Counted from the first letter of the stretch, positions 11,853 through 24,940 are shown. The stretch is DNA of 64,000 bases from Pseudoscleropodium purum (GCA_963969395.1 OZ017797.1:2914001-2978000); one strand, 5' to 3'. Made by a program: numbers and translations. Notes: generated by a model not told the origin, from the sequence alone.

Positions 11853-13902
11853 ACCTAACAAGAGCTGATTTTCAAAGAAGCCCCAATAGTCGGACCTTGT
11901 TGTGGGAAAATGGTCAGTTCTTCTTCTTCCACTACTTCCACTTCAATTTCAAATGGATTTTATTTTTTATTTTTTATTTTTAAATGATCACACTAGGCTT
12001 ACAGAATGAATCTGTTGCTCATGTGGTTAATTAATTACCTTAGGCACCAACAAGTGCCTTGTTGTCAGTTTGTGGACCAAGTGCATTTTCAAATCTCAGT
12101 AGATGCCACTCGTTGCTTTGGGGATTGGGTCAACTTACATCTATTAAATGAATGGCAACTTTGCACTTGGAGGAATCACATTGGACCATGGAAACCATTC
12201 CAATGGAAAGCAAGTCATCTTGGATGAAAAATTTCACAAATTCCTCAAGAAATTTTATCTTAACCCCTAAACATCTGGATCCTTTTCCAAAATTGATGAT
12301 TTGGGAAAAATTGTTATAAAGTGCTATTTGGAAGAATATTTTGGAATTGACATACAAATAGGAGTTGTAGATTTTGAGTTGTAAATTCCATCTATACGGT
12401 TAGATTCACTATTGCTATATATATATTTTATTTATTTATTTATTATTATTTAAATCAATTTTGAAAGGAAAATTTCGAAATTCCTTCTAAATTCAATTAC
12501 AAGTAAAATATTATCATTTTTTGAGTAAAACTTGTTGGAATGGATTTGAAACAAGGTTCTCTTGATGTGGTGATTTTTTGAGATTTTTGTGTTCTTTTAA
12601 TCTATGACCTCATTTTTGCAAATCCAATTTTGAACTAGAATCAATGCAATTTTTGGCTTGACACACTTCCGCATTTGTAATTTTAGAAAAATATGAACTC
12701 TAGTAATACCAAATCCAACCATTGGATAGGACAATGACTTGATAAAGAACCTCCACAAATTCGATGAATTTCATCCAAGCAATAACAAAAGAAAAAAAAC
12801 TAAATTTCAATTTGTTCATCATCCAAATTTTGGATGTTTGAGTGCTCTAGGATTAACTTATGGTAGATTCACCCATTATCAAGTATTTTAGTGTTTCTAT
12901 GTATGTTTTAGAGTAGTATAAGGCAATGTAAATTTTTTACCATGGAGGAAGATAGAAATCATAGTAATGGTAATTTTTTTGGTAATTTTATGCCTAGAAT
13001 TGAAATTACTATGAATTTTAGGAGCCGGTAGCTAATCTAAACCTATAGCCAATATATAAAGTCTTCCAATTTTGATCATTCAAGAACTATTTTTTGCTCA
13101 CTACTTTGGGACATGTGTCATGACTTGATTAGCCTTAACTTTGAAAAGGAGAAAAAACACATCCAAAGCTTTGGTTGAAAATTTATTCCAGCCTTGGTTG
13201 GAAATAGTGCACCTTAGAGGTTGGCAATGGATCCCTAGTTGGTAATGTGTGGTTCTACTATAGTTAGATTTGGACATTTGGGCACAACATAAGGACTCAA
13301 GATCTTCAACAAACAAGAGGCACTTCACACCATGGCCATTCAAGTTGAGAGGCTATGGAATTGATCATGAGTGGTCAAATTTTGTTGAGAATTCAAAGAA
13401 ATAGGTAATAAATAGGCAAATTTGACAGCCTCTTGATTATAGTTTGGGTTTCATAGTTTAACCAATCCAAACTTCCATCAAGAGTCCGTCGCTTTGTAGG
13501 AATTTTTCTTGCGATGTAGGCAATTTGGAGGGTGACAGTCTTTGGGTGGCCTAAACTTAGACTGCCAAGCAAGTAATTGAGAGAGGTAAGACTTTGATGA
13601 ATGGCAACGATAAAGCTGCTTGAACAAAAGTGAACTTATAAACTAAAATAGGAATATTATAAACGATGCCATGTCCTAATATGGTTATAATATACATGCT
13701 CTTTTCATTTATGCCTTCAAATGACAAAAGCATGTACATTCCAATTGTTTATGAACTTGGCCCCATTTACTATATTCCTATCTTAAAGATAAATTACATC
13801 AAAATTGCTTAGTATTTAAATCCTAAGAAAATGTGACAAGTCTTAACACATAGTCAGAAAATCTTGGGGTAGAAGGGAGAAAAAACAAATTGTTTGGAGA
13901 AA
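11853..13902. other. AT-rich spacer with a possible TTAA-family remnant
   Basis: A left-type end, TTAACCCCTAAACATC, is seen near 12260. A loosely matching inverted end lies near 12846-12856 (CTCTAGGATTAAC), which may mark a degraded 600-bp copy. Nothing coding is recognised. Confidence 0.4.
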
Positions 13903-14100
13903 CACTAGTAGGAGCCCATGTATTTTTGAATGTGTCACTATGACAAGCATGTTCTGAAGAACATAAAGGTTATGATTTTGTTTTCGTAGCTACAGTTGAA
14001 ATTGATGAAGACAGAGCAAAAAACATGTTGAAGTAACAGTGATAACATGTTGATGTTGCCTGCAATGGAGATGTTCAATGCAATATGACAGAGGACATGT

Positions 14101-14132
14101 CTACGTTATTTAAAACATCCTCAATAACGTAG
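14101..14132. repeat. Perfect 10-bp inverted repeat
   Basis: Arms CTACGTTATT and AATAACGTAG are separated by 12 bases, near the left end of the CACTA-type element. It may be a subterminal motif pair rather than an RNA structure. Confidence 0.6.
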
Positions 14133-14948
14133 TGTTGCCACATTGGCAATTAGGGACATTTTCATTGTGGGTAATTCTAGTAAAAAGGGACTAGAGCTAG
14201 GTAAAATACTGCCCCTGATTAGAAAATATAAAAAAAGGCAGGTGTTGCCTATAATATTCTAGAAGAATGCAGTAGTAGGGCTTTAATAACATTTTCAGAA
14301 TGTGTGCATATATATAATTTTGAAATAGCTTGGATAAGAGAAGAAGACTTTGGTAAAGATGAGGAATGTATTGTTATTTTTGTTTTAAACGTAAATTAGT
14401 TTCCATAGAGAGCATGTGCAAGGAAAAGTAGTTTGTATTTGTATGAGGCAATAACAGTTGAGGTCTACAAGAGAACATTATTTGCAAACTAGGACCAAGG
14501 CTTAAAATCATCAGAGTTCAAATCACTTCACTAATTGATAGTGCATTAGTGCTATTAAGTCATATTAGGTAGAAACAATGTTTGTAGGTCGTATTGTTTG
14601 AATAGTATCATGTCTAATATGAATACTACATATGAGGTGGCAATTTTTTTAACATGAATGAGTCTAGGAGTTTTTTTTAATAGTAAGAGAAGGTATGGGT
14701 GAAATTGCCCACTTACCTACTTTAAAAACTGTAAGATGCTGATTTTAGAATATGTAGAATTTTTTTTTATATCTTTTGGAATTGCACTACATACAAGTAT
14801 TTAGAAAGAAGTTGAGAATCATTTTGAATACTAAATTATTAAGAATTTAATTATAAAATTGAAAAATTAAAACCCCAACGGTGGTTATGTAGTCATAAGC
14901 AATCAACATCAGATGTCTTCATTTTTTCCAAATAATATTAAGAATTGA

Positions 14949-15831
14949 TTGAACCCCTAAAGGACCAAGGCCATTTTTTTGGCCAAAAAACACTCAAAAC
15001 TGCCATTTTCATAGCAAAAGGTAAACAAATTTAAAATTCATTTTATTTTTGGATCTAATTGTAGGATCATACACCAAACTAGTATGAAAATGTGTGGAAG
15101 AAATTTTAGGGTTTTTGACCACATAGATTGCAAGATATCTGAGTTTAAAGTGGAAAAAACAAGTTTTTCAACACATTGCGGGACTAGATTTTTTGACTTT
15201 GAACATTTTAAACTTTAATTTTTTGCACTACACAATTTTGCACTTTAAATCTTTATGGTATACAATAGAGTTGAGAGTTTAAAAAAATTAAAAATATTAA
15301 AAAAAACTTAATTTTATTCTTTAAAATTGTTAAGTAGAAGTAAGTAAGAGATAGAAGGAAAATCTCAATTATTAATAGATCAAGAATGGAATTAAAATGC
15401 ACTAATTCCAATGGTGAGAGTGTTCTAGCAAGCAAGATAAAACATGTGGACGTGTTTTTTTTTAAATTGTAAAAATTGCATTTAGAAATGAATCCTACAA
15501 GTTATTTTTTGAAGAAAATGCTCTAATTGCTCAAAAAAGAAGATTGTCCATAACTTTCACATAAAAAATCCAAATTGAATGAACCAAAGCTATACATATA
15601 TACAAAATATTATGTATGAGGAATTTTTTTTTTTTAATTTTTAAATTTTTTTTGCTACCTTCTGTCCCCTATTATGAGCTCATTTGGGCATAACTTTTTC
15701 CACACGAAGCTAATGTATTTTTGTATCTTCAAAAAAAAATTCAGAAAAGAAAGAGAAAATTTGAGTTCGTTGGTACGTGCCCAAAATCCAATTTGTCTCC
15801 TTAAAAAAGAAAGTGGTCTTTCAAGGGTGAA
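14949..15831. mobile_element. TTAA-family element nested in the CACTA-type element
   Basis: The left end GAACCCCTAAAGGACCAAGG and the inverted right end TTCACCCTTGAAAGACC belong to the same family as copies A and B, with the border TTAA decayed to TTGA and TTCA. The interior matches the element at 27684-29515 over several hundred bases, for example the blocks CACTCAAAAC, AAGTAGAAG and ATAACTTTCACAT in the same order. Confidence 0.6.
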
Positions 15832-16889
15832 TTCCATTTTAAACATACTGTTAATTTGGATTAAATTTCTACCTCATACCTTCTTCTATTGAGTAATGTT
15901 CAAATGCATAAAAATTTAATGTTTTTGAATTAATTTTTTTCTTCTAAGACTCTCAACTAAATTCTATACTATAAAGATTAATAACTCAAAATTTAGTACT
16001 ACACATGTGCAGGATTAGCTTTAAAATTACAAATGTTCAAAGTCAAACAAACTAATCCCACATTGTGTAGAGAAAATTGTTTCCCTTACAACAAATGTGG
16101 ATATTTTGCAAAATGAGCACTCATGAATTATTAAATATTATCCACGCATTCACATATTAATTAGGTGTGAGGTTCAACATTGCATGTGGGAAAAAAACAA
16201 TTTTTTTTTTGTTACATTTTAAAGTAAAAGAAATTCTAAAGTACTCACTACTTTAATTAATTATTTTAAGAGTGATGTGTTTTTGAAGTGTTGCTTAAAC
16301 ATTGAACATTTGATTTTGATAATGAATGATTATGATTTTTCAATTCAACATTTTGTGCAAAGGTGTCCATTGCAAATCTTCATTTTCTATTGTTGAGGGC
16401 TCTTTTAAATTAGTGTGATGTAAAATACATCTTGCAAGAAAAATCAAAATAGATATTTGATTTTTAATGTATTACAAGATAGATATTACAAGATGTTACA
16501 AGATATATAATACATTTAAAGAAATTGAAAAAATTCTTAGAGCTTACAATTTTAGTTGGTACCGACATTTTGGATTTGACCTAAGATAGATAAATGATAG
16601 AAATACTACAAATGAATTGCACACATTAATAAGGGTTTTAGATTTGACTGCAAGTGAATTTTTAGAAATTCTCAAGGGCTAAGGTAAAATGGTGATCACA
16701 TATAAAAAAAATAGGTGAAAGCAAACCGTATAGCATTTTTTTTCAAAAAAGGGCACTCGCATAGGCATTTGAGTAATATGGTGCCCAAAGAGGATGAGGT
16801 GGCATGCCATGTCAGCATGCTTTAATGCCGTTTTAGAACTTTAACATTGTCATAGTAGATGTCAGCTAAAATGTCATATTTCACATGTT

Positions 16890-16977
16890 GATGTTTTTTG
16901 TGATGTCAATAGAGACGTCCTATGTGACGTCGAGATGTTTTTCATGATGTCAACTAAGACATTCTTTGTAACGTCCG
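16890..16977. repeat. 44-bp tandem repeat, two units
   Basis: Two adjacent 44-bp units (16890-16933 and 16934-16977) share about 34 positions. Each carries GATGTCAA and an ACGTC core. A third partial unit starts at 16978. They sit in the subterminal region of the CACTA-type element. Confidence 0.75.
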
Positions 16978-17680
16978 GATGCTTTTTGCAAGCCAACATC
17001 ATGTTCAACATAATACTTAGATATAAAATTTTGTTTTTAATAATAAAAGATTATGTTTTGGATGTCCCATATAGTTTGTCTTCCCTCCTACCACCCCTCT
17101 TAGATAAATAACTTGCCTTCTCATATCAAAATATTTATAATAAGGCTTTTCAAGTCTTTCAATATTATTGCCAATATGGTGTATTTTGTATAATGTATGG
17201 CATATTGTGTATAATGTATTGTATATGGCACACATTGAAGCAAGCATTGGAATTCATGTCTCGAGAAACATCTCAAAAAATGTCTAGAGGTCAAAATTGA
17301 TGTTACTAAAAACAATATTCAAATTCTTGTGAATGTCTAAATTGATGTCACTGAAAACAGTATGAATTTTTTTTTAAAACATGACATCAATTATGATTTC
17401 ATTTTCATGCGAGATGAAAAAAAATCTTTTGTGGCATTGCCTGCTTGCGTGGTGCTTATGTGGCTACCACATGGCACACTTTGAGCACTTCTTTTAACCA
17501 TGTTTATTGTGACGTTTTTTTAAAAACATAGCATATTTTTTCAAATTTTCTTGTGTTTTTTCCACGTCAATCTTGACAGATTTTTTTTGCGCATCCACAA
17601 TCCACATGCCTAATGTTTCATTAAACATCTGCACATGTTACTATAGATGTCTAAAAAAGCATATTTTTCTTCTAGTGAAA

Positions 17681-18312
17681 AGAATCTTCTAGTAAAGGGG
17701 TCTTATCTATGAAGATTCCTAGAAACCAAAATTAGTTTTTTTTGTTGGTTGATATGTTGCTTTCACTTGACTACTCACCTTTTGACCTTGAGTTGTGGTG
17801 TTTTTGAGGGAATAGTGATGATGTTTTGTTTTTTTGTCTTAAGCATTGGGCTTACCCCTTTTGTTTCAAGAAGAAAAAAAAAGTGATTTTAGAATGAAAT
17901 ATTTATACAAAGCTAGAAAGTCAATACTTCCAAAAATAAAGAAGTTCTAATCTTGAAAACTCTTCATCATTCAAATAACTATGGATTGAATTGCTACAAT
18001 AAAACTTTACAATGGTCACTCCAAAAAGTGAGCAAAGATTAACAACCCTTGATGGAAAATTTACATTCTTTCATTTTTGAGTGAATATAGACCAATTTTT
18101 TTTTTAATATAGCATTCCAAAACTCTAGCCTATATGTGAAAAGGGAATCAATTTCACAATGAATTTTGAAAAATGTTAAGTTGGAATGTTAGGAGCTCAA
18201 TCTTGCCTTCTAGAGGAGTAAAAGGGCCCCTCTAACTTTAATTCATAATGTTATCTATTGCATAGGCAATTTCTACTTCACATGGCTATGCCATAGGGCA
18301 AAATAGAGTTTA
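17681..18312. other. AT-rich spacer
   Basis: The segment near 17740-17800 weakly resembles the LINE-like tail region at 30120-30200. Nothing coding is recognised. Confidence 0.4.
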
Positions 18313-19000
18313 ATCCCTCAAGGATCCATTAGGAAAAATTTCAGGCCACGAGAAGATTACAAGTTTTGAATCCCTCCTAGAGTAATTAAAGAGGAAATAA
18401 AATTATTTTTTATTTTTTACTATTTTTTAATGAAAGCATCTGATGAAGCACTATTGATGTTGCATCAACACCACATCAGATTTTACTATTTTTAATTTTT
18501 AATTTTTAATTTTTAATAATTATTCTTTTTTCTATATTTGTACTATGGGGTGCCAAAAAATGAAAGCGTAATGGCCCTCCCAAGGATTCAGATTTTTCCT
18601 TATGGAGGCATACTTTGGGCATTAATTATAAAAAAATTGCCACTTCCTAGAACAACAAGAAAATAATGAAAAAAATGATATTTTTTCTTTTGAAATTCAA
18701 CCGTACAACTTTATATTAGAATTCTTTAGAAATGTGTAAAAATCTTTTGAAATTTTTTGATCACACGGATTAATAGATTGTGTCTGAAACTAGGATAAAA
18801 AGTCTTTTTTTCTAACCTTGCCCAATAAGACCAACATACTTTAATTCTTCCTAAACAAATATTTTTATACTATATATAGTTATTTCCTTTGACTTTTGTA
18901 TATTGTGTCATTTCAATTATATACTTACCTAATTTTTGTATTATTTTAAGAGTTTTGCACATGTTGCTTGAAGCTACCCGAGTTGCCCAAAAAGTTCAGG
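18313..19000. mobile_element. TTAA-family remnant interrupted by a second MITE
   Basis: A left end, TTTAATCCCTCAAGGATCC, at about 18312-18330 is followed at once by a different element (about 18331-18606). That element starts ATTAGGAAAAATTT and ends ATTTTTCCTTATGG, an inverted pair. After it the TTAA-family interior resumes (TTTTGATCACACGGATTAA near 18758). The inserted element shares ends with those at about 22226-22443 and 23838-24098. Confidence 0.5.
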
Positions 19001-19288
19001 GTAACATAACTTTTGATCTAGGCATCCAATTGAAAAAAAATTATATTCACATTGAGAGGGTACATATTCACACCTTGTGTCAAAATTTGAAGAACATTTG
19101 TTAAAAAATAACCTCATATGCACCTACTTGAGATAACATACATACATTCAATGGTCATTTAGTTCTTTTACAAGTGAACAATACTTCTATAAAGTCGCTT
19201 GACTTACTTATGAATGTATACAATTGGAAAATAGTGAAAACATTTGTTGGTCAAGTGGCTTGATTCACTTGTAAGCATGTGTAGTAAA

Positions 19289-19583
19289 CACTCATAGGAC
19301 GCTAAACCCGTCATACGAAGTAGACCATACAAGGTGAATTTATCCTTGGAGAAAACACAAGAATTTAAAAAAAGAATTTGCCCATGATAAAATTTGCAAA
19401 TTTTGAATCCATATTCACAATCAGAACTCAAGCCCCAATTCTGCTTCAGGAAGTGAAAAACATGAAATTAATTAACAGGGCACAAAACAGGGTCCTCTTT
19501 TTTTTTTTGGTCAATTACCCCGCTAAATACAAAATTCACCCTGGGGGGCCCACTTCGTAGGACGGGTTTAAGCCCTGTGAGTG
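19289..19583. mobile_element. Foldback/MITE element with about 53-bp arms
   Basis: Left arm 19289-19341 and right arm 19531-19583 are imperfect inverted copies: CTAAACCCGTCATACGAAGT pairs with TTAAACCCGTCCTACGAAGT. The interior block near 19383-19440 (TTTGCAAATTTTGAAT) recurs inverted near 21100-21140 and again near 23660-23710, so it belongs to a dispersed family. Confidence 0.65.
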
Positions 19584-21000
19584 GGATGAGTCCCCGTCAC
19601 TCCAGCGAAAGTCTGAGAAGAGCCGGAAAAGTTCTGATAAGAAATTCTCCAGTTTCCCCCGAATCCCCGTCCGTGTGAACAGCGTCACTTTGCTGTATTT
19701 ATGCGTTTGACTGCAGAACGGACGGACTACTGCGAATAGTTCCTTCTGGCGTTCTTTTTCAGTTGCGGGGGACCCAAAGGTGGATTTTCCCCAGGGCCTC
19801 AGAAATGTTAAAAATTATCTCGGTCACTATTGGGAATGATGGTTTAATTTTTTTATTTGCCTGATTCAAGGTATAGAATTGCAATGAAACCCTGTTTCAT
19901 TTGTTTAAAAGAAAGAAAGGAAAGGAAGGAAAGGAAGGAAAGAAAGAAACGGATGAACGAACAAAAGAAAGAAAGGGAGAAAGAGAGAAAGAAAGAGGAG
20001 GTATATAATTGATTTGGTCTATTTGGTCGATTTAATCTGTGTTACAAAACAAAACTTATACTCCCTTAATCCTATTGATAACCTTCCCAAACCTTCCTCA
20101 TGAATGATTAACTATATTTTTAGTCTTTTTGTGAGTAAGCTTAATACGCGCATTTAAAAACCAACAACTCATCCTTTAAATCTATGCAAAATCTTCATCT
20201 TGATCGTCGTTGTTTAGGCATTCAAAATTGATGAAGAAAGTATCATATTTGAGCATCATTCATAAACGTTTCCAACTTGTCATTCTTGATGATTAAAAAG
20301 GTTTGTAGAAACAACTGAATTCTAGAAATATTTGCTCTCAACCTAAATACCCACAACAAGAAAACGTGGCTCCCTTCACGAACAATTTTCATAGCACCAA
20401 AGTAGGCAAGTACAAATTGCTTGAAAAAGAAACAAGTACAAATTGCCTCACATGGACAACAAGAAACTTGCTACGAGAGAGATGCTTCCTAACCGCTTGT
20501 GATTTGTCCCCATAAGGTCATTCAATACAATCAATGTTTACTCTATAGTCGAAATTAGAAAATGGAACTTTTTAGTAGGATAAAAATTGTACTTGATTTG
20601 AAGGTTTTTAGTGGGACAAAGGGAGTGAGGGATTATAACTTTTTTCAAGGGATGTGTTAGATGTTGGGGGGGGGGGGGCAATGGATTGAGGGCTATTTCG
20701 GACCCATTTCTCATGCTATGAACTAGCCACTCCTAATTAGAATAAAGAGTAATGAAATAAAATTTTAAATTATTATTATTATTGTTATGTTCAACGATTA
20801 GTTTTTAAAAATCTAATATAGTAGTCACTATGTCATGTGAGATGGCTATTGTAATTGAGTTCCTACAATCCGGAAACCTAAGGGATCTCATAGTCTTATT
20901 GAGCAGATAGATTTCATCTAGTGATATAAATTTCTTACTATTGGTAATGATGCTATGTAATGGGTTAGGATGAACTACCTCCTCACTTGTCTCCTTGAAG
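19584..21000. other. Spacer with a polypurine tract and a candidate MITE
   Basis: A nearly pure GA/GGA tract covers about 19909-20002. A 565-bp interval, 20061-20625, is bounded by CTCCCTTAATCCTA and inverted CTCCCTTTGTCCCA, resembling Stowaway-like ends, but the flanking TA is not conserved on the right. A G-run of about 12 lies near 20666-20677. No coding sequence is seen. Confidence 0.45.
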
Positions 21001-21557
21001 TCATTCTAGAGGTGGATGTGAAAAAAAAAGACCCCCTATTTTTGGCCTAATTAATTCATCCTTTGCACATTCCCAATCTAACTTGGGGCCTATAATTGCA
21101 AATATGAATTCAGAATTTGCAAATTTTATCATGTAGCAAATAAAAATTTCAGCATTTCCCTCAGAGACAAGCAAAGGGGTCAATTCCCCACCGCCTTATA
21201 ATGACTCTTCAACACAAATAACACTACTAATATTCAATGGTAAATTATTACTTCGTTGCAAAAAACTTACAAAGGCATGTTGTAGTTTATTTTGTAGCAC
21301 TCACCAAGAGGATAGATCATACTATACATGATTCGAAATATCAATTCATAGTTTCCAGATTTTATTATTCACAGTAAATAATAAATTCCGGCATTGCAAG
21401 TTGGTTTTTGTTTTTGTTTAACAAATGGGGAAAACCACAAAAAAGAGTCACATAAATGGAAAAAAAGGCGGATTTCGAGTTTTAGTTTTTTTTTAGCATT
21501 ACCGGATGAAGTCTACAGTCCCCCTGGCTGAGTGTCTGACTGGCCCCAATGGAAGAT

Positions 21558-21593
<36 letters not shown>

Positions 21594-23766
21594 AAATTTG
21601 ATGCCCTTGGGCAGTTTGGGCAGCAAATGAAGATCTTTGAAAGTAGTTGGAGGGGTCCCTGCTGATTTCAAATGAAACAAAATAGAACGATGGCCCCGGC
21701 CGGGATGATTGCTCCGGATCTCAGTTGCACGGGGCCTGGGGCCGGGCGCCCCTTTCCTCCGCCTCGCCTCGCCTCTCGCCGCATGTTCCCTGGTTCGCAC
21801 GTTCCCTTCCCCGCTTTTCAATTATTCAGAATTATTTTCGACTTTAGCTCCGTCGACGGAATTACCTTTTTCCTGCTTTTTTTTTTTTCCCAGTTTCCGC
21901 ACTTTTAGAAAATTAGTTTTGGATTTTTCATTGTTGGAAGGTCATGAATGAATGAATGGGGGCCCCATTGATGATTGATTTCACACCCTGGATGATGATT
22001 GATTTCAGTTATTAGCCCACCTGATCACGTCTCTGTTGAAAACAAAACAAAAAACAAATGACCTGGAAACAAACACAGGGCTTGAGGGCTAGGGTGTTTA
22101 CATTATTTGTGAAAATGGAAAAGAAAAGAAAAAAATAATTTTTTTTGCTATATATTCTCCATCATTACAAAAAAATTCAGGTTGTTGGAAGTCTGCCAAT
22201 TTGGAACTGCCCGCAACTACCTTGGTGCGATTAGAGAGGAAATTTCTTAGTTTTTTAATTTTTTTAATGAAATTTGTTGAAGTGGGATTACTTGTGCCAT
22301 GTCATATCCACGTCAGGTTTTTATATTTTAATTTTAATTTTAATTTTTTTTAATTTAAAAAAAAAAATCTTGTAATTGCATTGTGGAGCACTGATAACAG
22401 ATTTCTTAACAGCCCTCCACAAGGCTTAGATTTTTCCTAATGTTTGGAGTGAATGGAACCGGAAGAAATTCTTTGGGCCTCAATGAATAGTGTCAAAGTG
22501 TCGTCTTCAAGGTTTATATTGCTACAGAGCTAGTGCCAAATAATATAGGCCTTAGGCATCATGCTTTGGCACTATTCATTAGGGCCCAAAGTCCGACCAC
22601 CCTTTCTACTCGAGATAAATTAAATTAAATTAAAAATTAAAAAACTATATATAATACAAAAAACTCTATTTGTGTGATATGGACATCAATACCTTAAGTT
22701 AGGATGCTTGTTTTGTTGTGTTTGTTGAGTTGAGATCTTGTGAACCATGTGTCTTCTAACGGCATTCTTAGTACCATCGGAAAGTTCTCAACAAGGAGGG
22801 GTGCATGGGCTTTGTTTTGTGGCATTTGAACTTATAGTGTGAAAGTTACTGAATTTTGAAGTTTTTATAAATTAAGAAATTAGAGAATTACTTCAACTCA
22901 GTTTATTTTGATTATGACAACAACACAGGGTACACTAGTATTGTTGGAGTAGTGATGAGCTACTTGAAAGCCAATGTATTTTCAAAGATGTAGTTTATAT
23001 TGAAGGAAGTCCTTTGTGAAGATCTACCAATTAATTCATTGTTAACTAGTGCCTTTGAGAAAATAATTGGTCGGAGTGTAAAATGGAGGATTCACAATTA
23101 GACAAAAAAATTGGTAGGATTGACAACCAATTCATGAGAAAAATCTTTTTTGGATGTGTGGTTGCTACTTTTATGAAATTGTCATGCAAATTTAAGCCAC
23201 TCGCCATATCGAATCCAATGCTAATATCCATGGTGTGGAGGTGTCTATGTTTTTATATAAAGTTGGTATCTATTTAGGATTGGTTGTTGAGGATTTTGGA
23301 GTACTTAGACACAATAGGAGTATATATCACTTTAGGGAAAGTCATGGCAACCAAACCCCATTCTATTGTTCATGTCCGCGCTATGAATTGAAATTTGGAG
23401 TTTAATTTCAAACTAGTAGTTCTTTTAAAGAAGAAGATTGTAGCTTTTATAAAAAATAAAGTTTATTTGAAGTTGAAGGAAAGTGACCTGTGAGAATTTG
23501 ATATGAAAAGAAATGAATGGAGAGATTTGGTAAGGTGAAGCCATCCAATATGGATTAGGGAGGGTTGATCCTTCTAATACTTTAGTCAAGGATAAGTGTA
23601 AAAATTTTCCCCTACTTTTTGCCATGTAAGTTTGGTATCTCTTCACCTCAATTCCTTAATTTGAGGCTTTTGAATGCAAATATGAATTTAGAATTTATAA
23701 ATTTTATCATATGGTGCAAATAAAAAATTCTAGTGTTTTCCTCATGAGTAAAACATGAGGCAATAA
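21001..23766. other. Spacer with repeat fragments
   Basis: A fragment of the 19.3-kb foldback family lies at about 21020-21180. A poly(T) run of about 27 is at 21560-21586. A GC-richer patch at 21600-21900 has overlapping open frames that I read as compositional. A MITE of about 220 bp (22226-22443) has ends AGGAAATTTCTTAG and ATTTTTCCTAATG. A further copy of the foldback-family interior is at about 23660-23735. No gene is recognised. Confidence 0.45.
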
Positions 23767-24440
23767 GAGCATCCCTATGCATCCCGCAAAATAGATGACT
23801 TATTGATAGAAGTTGGCAAAACAAACCCATCTATTAGGAAAAATCAAAACCATAAAGAGAGTTGTTAAGCTTTTATTTTTTTGGCACCCCAACGTGCAAA
23901 TACAAAAAAAAATTTGAAAAAAATAGTAAAGTCTAACGTGCCCTAACATGGCACCAGTACTACCACATCAAATGCTTTCATTAAAAAAAGAAAAAATAAG
24001 AAAAAATAATTTAATTTCTTCTTTAATTGCACAGGGAGTGTGTGTGTTGTCAAAACTCGTTGACTGCTTAAGGGCTAAAAATTTTCCTAATGCTTCTTGC
24101 AGAAGCAATGACTTGTTAACTAAGTGGTTGGAAAAGTTGGAGATGGCTTGCAAAATGGGAGGCATTTGCTAGCTTGCAAATGGCTTGCTAATAGGCTGTA
24201 GGATGGAGTCAAATAAAATGGAAACTAATTGCAGCAACATTTTCTGTGTGAATGAAAGAAATTCGTTGCAACACTTCCTCAAAATGCTTGCAATTCATTT
24301 GAAATTGGAGCCCCAATTTCAGACTAGTTCAATTCTTAATCTCTACATACTCATTTGCATTGGCCTGTAAAGAATGAATAGGTGGGCACCAATATATCAT
24401 CTAGCTTGCAAAGTGGATGCCTATGCATTTAAAAAAATTC
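23767..24440 (+). mobile_element. PIF/Harbinger-like MITE interrupted by another MITE
   Basis: The element starts after TAA with GAGCATCCCTATGC, follows the 24477-24940 copy to about 23837, and resumes at about 24099. The intervening 260 bp begins AGGAAAAATC and ends TTTTCCTAATG, an inverted pair, so it is a nested insertion of the family also seen at 18.3 and 22.3 kb. The 3' part (24099-24440) is tandem to the next copy. Confidence 0.6.
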
Positions 24441-24476
24441 CAATGTTTTTTTCATGGGTAAAACATGAGGCAATAA

Positions 24477-24940
24477 GAGCATCTCCATGCGACCTTAAAA
24501 AATGGATGACTTGCTATGGAGGCTAGCAAAATTGACCCACCCTTCTAGCAAAAGTAATGACTTGTTAATTAGGTGGTTGGCAAAGTTGGAGGCGGCTTGC
24601 AAAATGGGGGGCATTTTCCAAGCGTGCAGACGGCTTACTAACAAGCTGTAGGTCAAAGTCGAACAAAATAGAAACAACTTGTTGTAGCACTTCATGCACA
24701 AATGAGGTAAACTCATTGCAGCATTCATTGTGACACTTCCTTCGATGTGCATGTAGTTCATTTGAAGTTGAAGCCCCTATTCCGAACCGGTTCAATTCTT
24801 GATCTCCACATGCTCATCTGCTCTGGCCTGAAAAGAGTGAATGGATGGGCCGCAACATACCACCTCGCTTGCAAAGTGGATGGATATGCATTTTGCAAGC
24901 CAGAAATCCACTGCATTTCCCAAGATGGGTGGTGATGCTC
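24477..24940 (+). mobile_element. PIF/Harbinger-like MITE, fuller copy
   Basis: Starting after TAA with GAGCATCTCCATGC and ending GGTGGTGATGCTC, this 464-bp copy has the inverted 7-base terminus GAGCATC at both ends. It aligns with 24099-24440 in tandem and with 6259-6675 in inverse orientation. The 40 bases before it (AAAACATGAGGCAATAA) also precede the copy at 23767, so the pair arose by local duplication that included flanking sequence. Confidence 0.65.

Larger units (their letters stand above)
13903..17677. mobile_element. CACTA-type DNA transposon, non-autonomous
   Basis: The left end reads CACTAGTAGGAGCC. The right end, read inward on the minus strand, is CACTAGAAGAAAAATATGC, so the first 11 bases match at 9 positions. 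Both ends are flanked by AAA (13900-13902 and 17678-17680), the 3-bp duplication expected of CACTA (En/Spm) elements. The right subterminal kilobase is dense in GATGTC, GACATC and GACGTC motifs, including a 44-bp tandem repeat. Such clustered subterminal motifs are typical transposase-binding regions. No transposase is recognisable in the 3.8 kb, and a TTAA-bordered element lies inside at 14949-15831. Confidence 0.6.

Noticed and set aside
20061..20625. Confident Stowaway element
   Set aside because: Only the first 7-8 terminal bases pair well and the TA duplication is not present on the right side.
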